Positions 11,105 to 23,600 of a DNA stretch of 64,000 bases are shown piece after piece (the first letter of the stretch is position 1; the number at the start of each line of letters is the position of its first letter). Position numbers and translations under genes: made by a program. The stretch is taken from positions 237,802,088 through 237,866,087 of the forward strand of contig NC_134700.1 of NCBI RefSeq assembly GCF_043290135.1, in the 5' to 3' direction. The notes below the pieces were generated by a model, which saw nothing but the letters and a program-made list of their open reading frames with translations, did not search any database and had not been told where the DNA came from. Source of the stretch: Rhipicephalus microplus. Its lineage: Eukaryota > Arthropoda > Arachnida > Ixodida > Ixodidae.

Positions 11105-12480
11105 AGGTACGTAAGAGGAATTTTTCCCGGGTGGGGCAGTTTTTTGAAATGTTCATTTTTCGCTCTTTGTGGACACCTGCGGTGGACATCAGAATGACCA
11201 GACTGAGTGGACCTATAACAGACTGTCGCTATAAGCGGTTGATGCATAGAATAAGAAACGGTCAAAGCGGCAGCGATCACATGATCAACGCACAGCACGG
11301 AATTCCATCTCGCACTGTACTATACCTGCTCAACAGAAGGCAGATGAATGTGGAAGCCGAGGTGGTGCCGTAAACACCAGCCGAGTAGACAACCGGGTAG
11401 ACAAGAACAGAAAGCTGAGGAAAGGGAGCCACAACTGCCCCATTTCCGCTTCATGTCTTCGTCGATTGCTCGTCATTACTACAACGACAGCGTTGGTCAT
11501 GGTTGTTTACAAATGCGCATCCCCGGACACTGCTTTTTTTTTTTCTTTTTCTTTACAGACTCGGCGGTCGTCAACCCCGCGAGAGTTCTTGCTTCCTCAC
11601 GAGTAAATTGTGCACCAGTGATAGTGGGTACCGTTGGTGATATGTTACAACTCCCTAGTATGCGAACGGCGTTAAAGCGAAGTTACTCCGTTTACGCCCG
11701 CGGGGCTGCCGGGACGAAAAAAAAAAAATTCACAGATCACTAGTGAAAGACTTCCAACAAACATACGCCTGCCACGAAGCAGCAACGTAAAGAAAGCCGG
11801 CGCAGTTTCACGTTATGCAGCGACTCAACCGATGCAGTACGCTTGTACGCAGCGATGCGCCAATATGGAACAAGCGACTCGTGGCATGATAACAGCTAGC
11901 ACACACCTAAAGAAAAATATAACGCCGCTTCATACTATAGTAGTGACAAGTCTGAAGGATGGGCGGAACTGGGCAGCCTTCTTTGTTTCTCTTCGATTTT
12001 CTGTTTCTTTTTTTTCTTTTTTCTTTATTGTTGTCTTTTCTTGTTTTGTATGTTTTTTCTCACTTATTTCTATTCATTTAAAATCTTATTATATATATTT
12101 TTATTTCTTTCTCTCTTGTACTGTTTCTCCCTGGCGCGAGCACGTGCTCGATATGCTACAGTTGGCTATGCTATATGTCGTCATTCCTATACGTTTATCA
12201 ACAAGCAACTCGAAGAACAAGAGGAAGAAGAAAACTTCTCTCTGGATCGATCACGCACGCTCAGAGAGAATTGTATGCCGTATGTGGTTTTGCATGCGTT
12301 ACGCCAAGCAACAACGACGACAACGTACGATCACACTTAAGATTACTACCTTAGGAAACGTGCATAAATACGCCTTCGATTAAGCTCTTTCAACTGGCTA
12401 TGGCGATTGCGTTCTTCGACAAAGTTCGTCACATGAGCGTTCGCAAGTTACGCCGAAGACAAGTGGAAGTGTTGGCAGTT
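11105..12480. other. Intron-like sequence, no gene seen
   Basis: Holds T-rich tracts (11530-11555, 12005-12120) and a GGCGCGAGCACGTGCTCG near-palindrome at about 12133. I see no gene. Confidence 0.3.
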
Positions 12481-12489
12481 GATATAATT

Positions 12490-12720
12490 ATTTTTTTTTT
12501 TTTAGATTTCACAACCCAGAACCACGATATAAATTACGAAGGACGCCATAGTGTAGGACTCCATAAATTTCGAACATCTGATTTCTCTACCGTGCACCGA
12601 AAGCTAAGTTCACGGGACTCGCTAGCGTTTCGGCTCCACCGAAATGGGGCCGCCAAGGCCGGGATTCAACCCCGTGACCTTCGGGTCATGCAGTAGAGCA
12701 CCGAAACCACTACACTAGGT
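12490..12720 (-). mobile_element. Old, diverged Ruka SINE
   Basis: Recognisable Ruka landmarks with many substitutions: 'GGACGCCATAGTGTAGGACTCC', 'CCGTGCACCGAAAGCTAAG', and a head with 'GGGATTCAACCCCGTGACC'. No target-site duplication is evident. Confidence 0.7.
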
Positions 12721-13443
12721 TGAGTGTTGGCAGAATGTTCCCCCGAACGAATCGTGCTCCCGTAACCGAAAATCACCCGAACGGCGATGTTCAACGAAGT
12801 GAAACACACAACATTCTGGAGGGGTTACCCTATCCTTTCACACGCTCCGCGAAAGGAGAGCCTCCCGTCCCTGTCCGTCAAGCGGAAAAACATAGTCGAG
12901 TCTGCACACCCGACACTGGCACGCGACCCAACGGCGTCATTAAAAAAAAAAAAAAAAAAAACCTCGCGCCAGTCAGCGTAGGCCATTAGCCTCCCTCGCG
13001 CATGGAAAGGTTTTCCAGCAGCCCTCTCTGCGAGTGGCAAAGCAGGGAGGCGGAGGCTGTCCGTGGGGAAACAAAGTGAAAACGACCCGTCCGATAAGGC
13101 TGTCGTTTGTTGCGGCTGATTAGCACAGAGTGTCACGCAGGTTTATCGCCCCCCAAACTGGCGCCTTACTACGTACACAAACGCAGGCGCCTGTTGACGG
13201 TCGTCCCTCGCGACGTTGAATGGACGCGTGTGTGTCTCTATGCATGCAAGAGTGCCGACGCAAGGTTTTCCCCCGTCTCTCTCCCCCCACTTTCATCACG
13301 CGACCCGCTGGCACGTTTGAGACAACGGTCGGCGACTGACTTGGCTGCAGGAGTGTCGCGGGTCCCTCTTATTTGTTGACGCCGTGCGTTCTGACGTCAT
13401 CGCAGGCCACGGTATTCAAGTTACGGCTTCGCATTTTGAGAAA

Positions 13444-13677
13444 TATTATAATTGTCGGGAATTTACGTCCAAGAATCACGATGTATTATTCTGAGAGACG
13501 CCGTAGTGCATGGCTACAGAATTTAAACTACCTGAAGTTCTTTAACGTCCGCCCCAAGGTTAAGCCTATATAGCGTTTGGCCTCCATCTAGTATGCGCCG
13601 CCGTAGCCGGTATTTGATCCGGAGACCTTCGGCTCAACAGTCAAGTACTATAATCACGAGACCACCACGGCGGGCCT
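13444..13677 (-). mobile_element. Old, diverged Ruka SINE
   Basis: Landmarks 'AGAGACGCCGTAGTGCATGG', 'TTCTTTAACGTCCGCCCC' and 'GAGACCACCACGGCGGG' are preserved in order. The rest is strongly diverged and the tail is lost. Confidence 0.7.
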
Positions 13678-13954
13678 CGATTTCTGATGTAATTGAGAAC
13701 TCGCTTATGTTAGAAGTGCGGAGACCGAATTGGGCAGGTCGTGCCATGCGTATACAGCGGATCGCCGATTGCCTGTCGACCATATATCAGAGAACAAAAC
13801 ATTGTCGATAAGGGTGGGTGATTGGAGACAGAACGATCAAATGATTAACTTTCCTGTATAGCATGGTTTTCGTTTATGTGATTATGTAACCCAAAAGTTT
13901 TGTGAACATTTCCTAAAAAAATGGTTCCTTAGTGTTGATTGAATATATATGTCC

Positions 13955-14310
13955 GACGGTTGACGTATGCATGTGGGGGGTTAAGGATATCATAGCTGAA
14001 ATCAAGAAGAGGAAATGGACATGGGCCGGGCATGTAGCGCGTAGACAGGATAACCGCTGGTCATTAAGGGTAACTGACTGGATTCCCAGAGAAGGCAAGC
14101 GGGTTAGGGGGAGACAGAAGGTTAGGTGGGCAGATGAGATTAAGAAGTTTGCGGGTATAAATTGGCAGCAGCAAGTAGAGTACCGAGTACTCTAAATCGT
14201 TAACCACTTTTTCTAAACACACAGGACCGGGTTAACTGGCGGAACATGGTGGAGGCCTTTGTCCTGCAGCAGACGTGTCAGGCTGATGATGATGATAATG
14301 ATGATGTCCG
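13955..14310 (+). mobile_element. RTE-like LINE 3' end with (GAT)n tail
   Basis: The plus-strand frame reads RKWTWAGHVARRQDNRWSLR, then 'WIPREGKRVRGRQKVRWADE'. After a short disrupted segment another frame gives 'NWRNMVEAFVLQQTCQ', ending in GATGATGATGATAATGATGATG. This is the familiar end of RTE-type LINE reverse transcriptases (WAGHVARR...RW...GRPxxRW.D) with a trinucleotide tail. It is 5'-truncated and frameshifted. Confidence 0.7.
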
Positions 14311-15200
14311 ACGGTTGTTGCTGCGCCCGGGGGCTAGGCTGCCAGGAAAAATGGTGTTTGTGTACTTATTAAAGTCTATAAAGCCTACATATGATCCTTG
14401 CTGGAATCACCATGGAAAAGTCTGTGAAGCAGTTGGGCATGATTCTATAGGAGATGGTCAAGCCATGCAGTATGAGCATGACGCCCAGGGCAATAAAAAG
14501 AAGCAAAGAAACTACACTTAGTGAAAAAAAAATATTGTCATCCAGTATCAATTACTGATACAGAACAGGTTAGAACATGTGCATACAACAGGTAGTTCTG
14601 AACGCTAATGTCAGTAAACCAATTATTTCATTGAGGCACTAGAAATTTGTACATAGATCAAAGAGATTCCGACGTTTCTGATAAATTTGCCTTGCTGTGT
14701 TTAGAAGAAATTACACAACATTTATGGCACCATAAGCACCATACTTTAACTATGCTTGTGTTTGAAAAACGATGCAATAAGAGGCCACCACCAGCCATCA
14801 CCGCGAAAGTCACAAGCGTAAACGTCGCCACCTACAGGACGCTCCGATGACGAAGTGCACGAAAGGCGCCACGAATGGGCGACTGAATCGAAGCGAAGTT
14901 ACTGCAACTTCCAGTGCTAAGCAATGGACAAATACCTTCTCGACTATCGAAGTCTTATTCTTGCACTTCTTCCATTTTTTTCTTCTAGAACTAATCATAT
15001 AAGCTTCTCCCGAACACGCCATACGTTGCTTCAGGCGTACAACTACCACAAAAGCTGAAGAGATTCGTCCAGTAAAGGATTTACAAGCCGCCACTACCTG
15101 CTTCTAGGTCGCGATTACTTCTGCCGTACGATGTCCCGGCAGAGCTTTACCAGCGACAAGCTAAACCGACGTTTCTCTAACCGAAATAAGGATTCACCTG
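14311..15200. other. No gene seen
   Basis: Intron-like sequence between a LINE tail and a GC-rich block. I recognise no family. Confidence 0.3.
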
Positions 15201-15299
15201 AGAGCGTCAAGAAGAAGAGCACAAAGAGAAACCACAGTGGGAAGAGGGGTAAACAGTAATCCTTGAAACAACGCATCGCGCGCGACTTCGTTGCGAGGA

Positions 15300-15870
15300 A
15301 GCCGGATAAAAACTATTCGAGTGCAACGGCGAAGAAAGCCGCCCCAGAAAGCCACCCGCGACGTTTAGAGGAGGACGGAAGTCCCGAAGACGCCGCTTCC
15401 GGATGTCGTGCATCTTCCGCGGCGGAGCAGCACCGCCGAACGCGCGAAGCCCGACTAACCGGCAGCTGGGCGACGACACTGCTGCGTTGAAAAAAGAGAC
15501 GCCGGTGGAGCGGCACACGGCGCAAAGAATGTTGATTACAAAAGGCTGCGCCCGCACGCGGCCAATTAGGCTCGCGGCGCCCCTTGCGGCGGCGACTGGC
15601 GGGCGCCGCAATCCGTCGTGCCGCCGACCGGCACGCGTCGCTTTGCACGCCGCCCGCGAAGTGCTGAGCGGTCGCACGTGCGCCGCCGCCGAAGAGAAGG
15701 CCGCGCTGATAACGGGCATAGATAAGCTCGCCAATGGCAAACTACCACCAAAAACCAGCAGCAGCACCACCACCGCGAGCGCGCGTGCTCCCACAGCAAC
15801 GAATGCAAAACGCGAACGCGCCAGCTTTTATAGGCGCCAGGCGGGCGGACGTGAGCGACGTTCTGATCCG
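15300..15870 (-). promoter_or_regulatory. GC/CpG-rich block with TATA box, candidate minus-strand promoter
   Basis: The block is much richer in CG than its surroundings. At its right edge the minus strand carries CTATAAAAG (15825-15833). About 25-30 bases downstream lies GCATTCGTTGC, an acceptable initiator region near 15803. Downstream frames lack an ATG where a signal-peptide-like run (VVVLLLVFGG) occurs, so I do not call a CDS. It might be a promoter of a non-coding or unrecognised transcript in the ADAMTS intron. Confidence 0.35.
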
Positions 15871-16480
15871 GTTGCAGAAATGAGGGGCTTGTTTAGTGTC
15901 CCTTTTTTGTGTGTGTGTGTGGAGCTAGGGAGTGTGCTTAACCAAAGGACGCCGACGAAGCACACGAAACGCGGTATGTATACAGTACGTCGCGCTACGT
16001 TACAGTGGCTATTACGTACCGCCGCTTTGGCCGTGCATGACAATGCATAACAGATCTGTGAAGAAAGCCGCGTAAGGGTAGACCGATTGAGAAAGAAAAT
16101 AACAAAAAAGTCGAAGGAAACGCGGACAAGTTAACCACGCTGCATCTGATTTTTTTCGTGCCACACAGTAAGTGCCGAGATAAATGCGTGACAATCGAAA
16201 CAACCCAGGACTGCTGTAATGATGCTTATGACATGATTCAAATCACAATAAAAAAATAAATGCGCAACTTTAGTTCGCATCGCTCTTAAAGCAAATGTAA
16301 GTACTGCACTGAAAGGCGGAGCAAGTAAAAAAAATTGCGAAAGTATGTGCGCAGGTTCAATCACAGATCAACTTAGCATGCGCTGAGATTAACAGCTAAG
16401 TAAAAATTGCGCGGAGAGCGGCAGTGCGAAAATAAAAGCTGGGAGAGGATTTTAACTCCAATCAAAACTTTTTGAAGAAA
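15871..16480. other. No gene seen
   Basis: Contains a (GT)-rich stretch near 15908-15922. Otherwise unremarkable. Confidence 0.3.
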
Positions 16481-16526
16481 CCCGACGTTTCGAAACCGAC
16501 TTGGTTCCTTCCTTGGGGGAGACTGC
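16481..16526 (-). mobile_element. Diverged 3'-end remnant of Penelope-like family 1
   Basis: 'CCCGACGTTTCGAAACCGAC' followed by TTGGTTCCTTCCTTGGGGGA is the reverse complement of the conserved 3' motif of the PLE at 53107-55902 (GAGGAAGGGACCGAGTCGG then TCTCGAAACGTCGG), with several substitutions. Confidence 0.6.
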
Positions 16527-17689
16527 AGGACTACGTTGCAAGCAGTGGCTTCTTCAAAGCACTCTTCAATGACCCCCCCCCCCCCTCCTTTCTCTCTCTC
16601 TCTCTCGTTTTGCCGAAAAGCGCAGTTTAAATCACCTCCCAGTTTTCATACCCAACCAGACAGACTTCTGTCGAATGTTTACGTTCAAAATAAACGATGC
16701 CATCACAATGTCAAATTTGACACTAGATGCGTGCACAAGGGAACACTTGAAATAACACCCAAGTAAGGGGAGGGGGTCAAAAATTTCTATGTCACTATTC
16801 CATGTATTTTTACGGAAGCGCGGCTTGGGAACTTTTGACCAGGACTGCACGTCAAGAATCTCGGCGCCCTTTGTGCTTTCGAGCATACAGTTTGTCCTCA
16901 CCGGAAGCGAATGGTAGAGCTTTGTGCTTTTAAACAATCGCATGCAAATCCCGTTAACTATGCCGCATTAGGTGCATCTTTCTTTCCATTTATCTTTCCT
17001 TGCTCTCTCACTTTGGCTTTCCAGTCTCAGTTACTCTTTGATTCCACAACACACCAATTCCAATCCCACACGTAAACGCTGAAAATTTCGTTGCTGCCGT
17101 CAAAAGCTGCGCCACGGAAAAAAATTTAAAAATGAAAGAAGCCGGGGGAAGGGCGTATGAGAGAAAATCGCCAACTTTGTTTCATCGGGACATGTAATCG
17201 CAGCAAGAATTGTCTGCGCCATCAAGGTAAGAACAATAATAAAATATTGATAGGACAGCGGTCCAAATTTTGGTTACGCTGCATTGGAGGCTGTATATTT
17301 GACAGGTCACTGTTACGACTGCATAGAGTAGCTGGTACGATAAATTTGCGCAATGAATTCGCTGTCCCGCGCTTTGTCAGCCGCCCGCGCTATTAGTGGA
17401 ATCGCTGAGAAAATGGTCAATTATTCACATTACTCTCGGGATTTCCGTTAAATTGTACGACTCTGACGCTTCATAATAATGAACAACGCGAAAATGCTTC
17501 TGTTTTCTTGTCTTTGTTCGCGCGTAACATTTGTTGAACGAGGAGGAAAAAGAAAACAGACTCTCATGACAAGCAAATGTGACGATACACCTTTTTCTGC
17601 TCCTTTGCACCCCTGCCCCAATATCTCTCTTTATTGAAGAGAAAGGCTCGAAATGCTTTCGGAAAAGCGAAAGTCTACCGTCACAACAA
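16527..17689. other. No gene seen
   Basis: Has a C-run followed by a (TC)n tract near 16571-16605. I see no recognisable family. Confidence 0.3.
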
Positions 17690-17905
17690 CATCTGGGGTT
17701 TACCGTTCCCAAGCCACGGTGTGCTTGCGAGGGACGCCGTATTGCAGGGCTCCGGAAACTTCGGCCATCTGGTGTTCTTTAACGTGCACCCACATCACCC
17801 AGCAAATACGGTCCTCTAGCACTTCGGCCCCAACGGATTGCGATAGCCGCGGCCAGCGTTCAACCCGCGACCATCCGGTCAGCAGCCGAGTACGGCAGCG
17901 CGGCG
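17690..17905 (-). mobile_element. Old, diverged Ruka SINE
   Basis: Order of landmarks is kept: 'GGGTTTACCGTTCCCAAGCC', 'GGGACGCCGTATTGCAGGGC', 'TTCTTTAACGTGCACCC', 'CGGTCAGCAGCCGAGTAC'. Confidence 0.75.
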
Positions 17906-17926
17906 GATGTCTAGACTATGCCGCTA

Positions 17927-17978
17927 TGACGTCACATAACGTGACGTCACGCAATGACGTATACAGGTGACGTCGTCA
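17927..17978. promoter_or_regulatory. Cluster of CRE-type TGACGTCA motifs
   Basis: Two full palindromic TGACGTCA sites (17927-17934 and 17942-17949), a half site TGACGTA (17955) and TGACGTCGTCA (17968-17978) lie within 52 bp. This octamer is the CREB/ATF binding consensus. Whether it is used is unknown; it directly follows an old SINE. Confidence 0.4.
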
Positions 17979-18189
17979 CTTGGTCGACGTTGGGCAGATC
18001 ACGGAGGCTACAGTGCTGAACCAGGTGAGGTAGATAAAGCGGAGAGGCATGAGGAATGTTCGATATGCCGACTGAAAATGAAAAAAAAAGAAGATAAGAA
18101 TGACTTTCGCGCTCGAGTGGTCCTTAAGGGAATGCATAAGCAACCCTGTTAGTTTTTCTGCTTTTTTTCTGAGTTGCGGGAACTTGCGG

Positions 18190-18246
18190 CTGAAGACGCT
18201 CTTTCTGTCTACCCTGTACTTTTTTTCCTATGTTCGCGCGCTGAAA
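18190..18246 (+). mobile_element. 3'-end remnant of Penelope-like family 2
   Basis: 'GACGCTCTTTCTGTCTACCC' and then 'TGTTCGCGCGCTGAA' nearly match the 3' end of the PLE at 58210-62787 (GCGCTCTTTCTGTCTACCC ... TTGTTCGCGCGCTGAA). Confidence 0.75.
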
Positions 18247-18267
18247 AAAAAAACTTGTATACATAAA

Positions 18268-18400
18268 TTGACCTGGTAGCGCTAATGTTGAACCGCTCAG
18301 CTCGAGGAGGCGGGTTCGGTTCCCGTCCACGGAAATCGCATTTCGATGGAGACACAATGCGTGAGACACCCGCGTCGTCACCGCCAAAAGTTTGAGACGC
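18268..18400 (+). mobile_element. tRNA-related SINE fragment
   Basis: A tRNA-like segment with an A-box-like start near GGTAGCGCTAATG and a B-box-like GGTTCGGTTCCCG at 18313 is followed by 'GCATTTCGATGGAG', as in the Ruka head-to-body transition. Too diverged to be a functional tRNA gene; no aminoacyl-stem pairing is apparent. Confidence 0.4.
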
Positions 18401-19983
18401 CAGGCCTGCGCGGAACGCGCAGCACAATCACAGCGAAAGCTGGAAGAGCGGCCTTTTAGAGTCTTCTATTAAACACTCTTTGAGTAACTGGTACGAGCAC
18501 GCTTGCAGGGTACCCACTAAGCCATTCAATCACCATACGTTTCGTGTAGTATAGGGAGGCATTTCGTATGCCACCTCTCGTCATACTTTGGAGAAACGTG
18601 GTACCCACTACCCACTTGCAAGGAGTTTTTGCGCAATTTATTTACCTTGTTGCTGACGGCGGCGAAGAATTATGCGTGAAGCTTTTCGTAATGGGTTGGA
18701 GCATTCGACGACCAACTCGTTACGCAACTAGCAGTGTGTGACGCCTGGTTGTTCCTTTGCCGTTCTTAACCACTTCATTACTCATATTAACGTGATTCGT
18801 TCGTCGCCATCGAGCCCGCTATATATATATATATATATATATATACGGCCAGATTACTATATGTAGTTTCCAGCACCGGGTGAGGTGTTCATCCCTATCA
18901 ATTGTCTGACGAACTTTTTTCTGGACTTAAGTATATATGTATGTAAGCCTTTGAATGCTTGTGCAGTAGTTGCGTGATTAATGTCGCTGAATGAAAGCAT
19001 CACTATACGCCAAAGCAAGTGTTACAATTTTAAATACGCAATGTAATAAATACCATGAAAAAACATCCTGGCTCAAACAATACTTGGCTGGCACGCAGGG
19101 GCCCAGGTTCGAATCCCATTGAGCTCTTGGTGTTTTCATTTACTTACTTAGTTTTTTTTTTTTTTTTTTTTGCTTTGCACGATCGTGGTTACGGACATCG
19201 GCGGCGGTGGACAACTACAGCGCCACACGCGACCCTTAATTGTTCTGATGTCATAACACCTTTCGCTGTAAAAGAAAAAAAAAGGTGAATATTCGCGCTG
19301 CTTTCACAGGCAGCCTCAAATTTAGATACCCGGCCTCTTCTCAAACGCACTAACCGCATGTACCATGCAGTGCAGGTCGGTCGAATACAACAACAAATTG
19401 CTGAGAAATTTAGAATTTTCTCGGGCCTAATGGTATCTCAACTTTTGACGCTGACTGTAGCTGAATTTAGGTGTACATTAATTAAAGGAAGGTGAAGTGC
19501 AAAATCGTTCCGGAGTCACACCCCTAATCGTGATTCCGGCAGGTAAAATCTTCACTCTATACTTGCCCGATTATATTCTCACTCTCCGCTTATCAGGCGT
19601 GAGTGACCATGACCTGCTCGAAACGCTGCTACGCCACCGCTATCGCTATCATCAAACGGACACGTAGCTGGCGCCGGAGAACGACACAAAGATAACGAAC
19701 AAGCGAGCGTAATCGTCGTTGAGTATCTGACCACCCGCTCTCGACAAGGCGCCAGAGATTGGATAATCGCACTCTCCACGATCGGTTTCGTCCACGACTT
19801 CCGGATTTGTGTTGATGCGGGCAACAACGCGTTGAAACTTTTGAGAGCAAAATAAACATGAAGCGGGTGACGCAAGTTTGAACTGATTGATAAACATCGT
19901 TTGGACTCGATGTGAAAAATTTCGCAGTTGAGAGGACTTCAAGCCGCCCACCGTATCGGCTAGAGTGACTTTGACATGGCGCG
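18401..19983. other. Intron-like sequence, no gene seen
   Basis: Contains a short (AT)n tract (about 18822-18845), a T-run near 19152-19171 and a lone B-box-like GGTTCGAATCCC near 19108. I see no gene. Confidence 0.3.
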
Positions 19984-20225
19984 GTTGATTGATTGATTTG
20001 TGGGGTTTAACGTCCCAAAAGCACCATATGATTATGAGAGACGCCGTAGTGGAGGGCTCCGGAAATTTCGCCCAACTGGGGTACTTTAACGTGCACCCAA
20101 ATCTGAGCACACGGGCCTACAACATTTCCGCCTCCATCGGAAATGCAGCCGCCGCAGCCGGGATTCGAACCCGCGCCCTGCGGGTCAGCAGCCGAGTACC
20201 TTAGCCACTAGACCACCGCATAGGG
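19984..20225 (-). mobile_element. Ruka-type SINE, full copy
   Basis: Complete, with GATT tail at left and tRNA-like head at right, little diverged. The last head bases are changed to CCACCGCATAGGGGC. I could not find a clear target-site duplication. Confidence 0.87.
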
Positions 20226-20240
20226 GCTGCGTGTGTGTTT

Positions 20241-20258
20241 GGGGGGGGGGGGGGGGGG
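20241..20258. repeat. Poly(G) tract
   Basis: A run of about 18 G just right of a Ruka copy. Confidence 0.9.
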
Positions 20259-20313
20259 AGGTCGCTTCATTGTATCTTCGGGGCCTAATAAAGGTCGGCT
20301 TCCCCGCTTCGTC

Positions 20314-20648
<335 letters not shown>

Positions 20649-23600
20649 TGCAATACGTCGGGTCCAGCGTGAATGACGTTCAACAAATCTGGTATATATA
20701 TATATATATCCTCTCCGCTTATTTCTTCATAAAACATGCGCACAATGTAAGCATTAGGTGTCGAACAAATCAGGGTTTCACCCTTTTTTTTTGCACGCTA
20801 TTACCTCCGCTTTCAAAGTCGAAAACGCACAAAACGAAGTGGAATAAGTTCATCGCGCGCGATGACCATGCGAGACCGGGCGTTAGACTGCATTGCAAAG
20901 CAGGATAGGAGACAAATGCCCACTTGTACTCTTCGTATATAGACCCATCAAGAGCTCGTTTCCTCATATGACGTCACATGAACTGGCATGCTGAATGCTG
21001 CCGATAAGACGGAAACGCCAGGAAAAAAATACGGCGTTCAGTCCTTTTATGTTCAGAGGACGCTTAGGGGTCATTAATGGCACCTGTGCCATCCTCCCAG
21101 ATGAGCCGGTGACAAACGGCATGTGGTCTGTACACAGTACTGGGCAATGAAACGAAGCGGTACCTGTACATATAAATGCTGAAATAGAAAAAAAAAACCT
21201 GCCTTGAAGCGCGAGCATGCAAGCCGTTCATCAACGCAAACCTTCCTCACCTTGCTGCGTAGGGCATACCTGTACTCGTATATATACAAGCACTGTGGTG
21301 CTTCGCCGCCTCACCCAAGTTATAACACGGCCTCTTCCATCATCCTCGCAGGTATACCGGCCCATTCTACTTCGGCTCCCATTGAAATGGTAGGGAGTCA
21401 CAAAAGACAGTAGCGTATAGAAATGTAACTGAACAACAAAAAACAAAAAATGCACGTTTGCATGGGTTACCACACGCAGCATTGGTATGGGCGCTAGTCT
21501 CTCAGCGTGTCCGCTGCATTACGCCACGCGTATAATCGAAGGACGGCGTTAAGTGAAACCTATATAAGACGCGTCCTTACAAGCCAACGGCACTCTACAA
21601 TCGGCGTTCTTGTGCAATAATCAGTGCACAAACGAATCGAAGTGCTGCCAAATAATCGGCGTCTCGCTATTTGATTCTCCAAAGCGAAATCGAGAGTTGA
21701 CGAGCAAGCATAAAAAAGGCAGAAGGAAGAGAGGACAGAGCGCAGAAAATCGCCCACGTTCATTCATTCTGCTTGCGCAGCAAGTCTGGACTTCGGTGTG
21801 AACCAACAAGTCTGCAAAGAAGTATATTGCTGCACAGCGGATTGAATTTCTCACTCGCCCAGCGGGAAAGCTACGGACTATAGCTGTGCATTGAAAGTGA
21901 GGTACGCAAAATGACAAAACAAATCTGCCATTGTTGTAATGAAAATCTGAGCGTTTGTGTACGCAGGCTTCATTTCGGCATCTGTAGTGCATGCATAGAA
22001 CAAAATGCAGCCCTTATTATGGCGGCTAAGGTGTGCGTCCGGGGTGAGGGGGATAAAGGGAAACAATCCCCCCCCCCCCCGCGCTGATAAATGATACGCC
22101 TAATTCTGCATGCAGTCTGCATGCCACGTTTCACAGTTGCAATATTTTTTTTTTCAGTTACATTAAAAAAAATATATTGACCTGCCAGGTGTTGTCGGCG
22201 TTCCTGCCTGTCGATATTGTTTTGCTCATTAACGGCAACCTGACGCTCGAAAATTGAAGCAACCACGTAATTACGTATCGATGTACAGACCAGTTAGGCA
22301 TCGGCTGCAATTTCTTTACTGAAATGCTCCCTGCCGCAACGCTTGTAACTACGAAGCCGGCTATACAACCATGCAAGTTCATGATGGTGCGTGTTTTTAT
22401 ATCCACCTGATGTTTTTCCATGCTGTTGTAAATCACATTGAGATGAAATTCCTCGCGTAGAGTTTATTTCTCGGAAGCATCTCCGCTGCCACTGCTATCA
22501 CTTTTTTTCTTTTTCTCCGAAGAATGGCTCAAGTTACGGTAGACAATCCAGAACACTCAGCACATTCCTGGTGTTCGTAGCGGCGGACCCGGTTTGCGAT
22601 GGGAGGAGAGACGTGCCTATATGTGCTGACATTCCTACGATCAGCAACTGTAGCTTGCAGTACGAAGAGACAATAACAAAGGCGACACAGCAAGAACTGC
22701 CCCGCGTCACCGTTCGTAATCAAAGCATTGCCACGCCATGGCCGCTCTCTTGGTTTAAAGATTACGGCACACTTTTGTTCCTCGTAATGTGCCGCAGTGG
22801 TACTGTGAAAAAAGTTATTAACCTTAAAAAAAAAGGAAAACCTCGTAGAGTTACACTAATGCTTATGGTTCCTTCCAGAACATACAGAATCAAGACCTTG
22901 GGTGAAATATTTCCTCAGTGATCACATCTTATGAGCATGTGGCCAACATATCCACTGATATAACATGCGAGCAAGTTTGTCGAAGATAGAGACAAAAGAA
23001 AGAATAATTTTAAATGCACGTTGTCCTTTTTTATATTCAGTTTACCTGAAACACTAATTTCAGAGCTATAGTATTCCAGTCGCACATACCGAGAATCTGC
23101 CATCTCAACAGCAAAAATTAGTTCATCGTTCTGGCATCGGTTAATCCGATTTACCATACACTGTAACGTTAAACGTTTCGAAGAACGGGGGAAGGAAATG
23201 GGATAGAGGGCGCGGAAAAGCAAGGCGGCTAACCATTTCGGAACAACATGGTAATTGTTGCGGAACGATGGAATTCTACCCGTTTCGTCGTCAAAATCAA
23301 AACGCCGGATAGCGCTATTGTCATACCCGTCCGAAACGTCCAGGTTAACGAGCGTCGTGAAATGAACCATCGTTGGCACTTCTATTCGAATGTGGGCTGC
23401 GCTGGAGGTTGCACACGTAGGTTAAGAAAATGCAGAATACTGCAGAGGGAAATTGTGGCGTCATTCCTATCGTCCACTAGAGTGTGGCAACTGCATTTTC
23501 GGTCACTTCGGTTTCGCCATTAAATTCAGCCGAATTTCATCCCTAAGCATGAATTAGCAGCGCCCGCTTTTTTATTTTACTTCTTTATTACAAAGAGGCA

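Noticed and set aside
10900..11373. Poly-Tyr frame, and (IY)n/(CV)n frames at 20185-20908
   Set aside because: They are translations of TTA, AT and GT repeats.
15207..15794. Minus-strand 195-codon frame with a signal-peptide-like start (ALAVVVLLLVFGG)
   Set aside because: The frame begins with GTG; no ATG precedes the hydrophobic run and the rest is low-complexity GC-rich translation. Kept only as promoter-region evidence.
19075..19130. B-box GGTTCGAATCCC, also at 27107
   Set aside because: Isolated B-box-like words without an A-box or tRNA fold.
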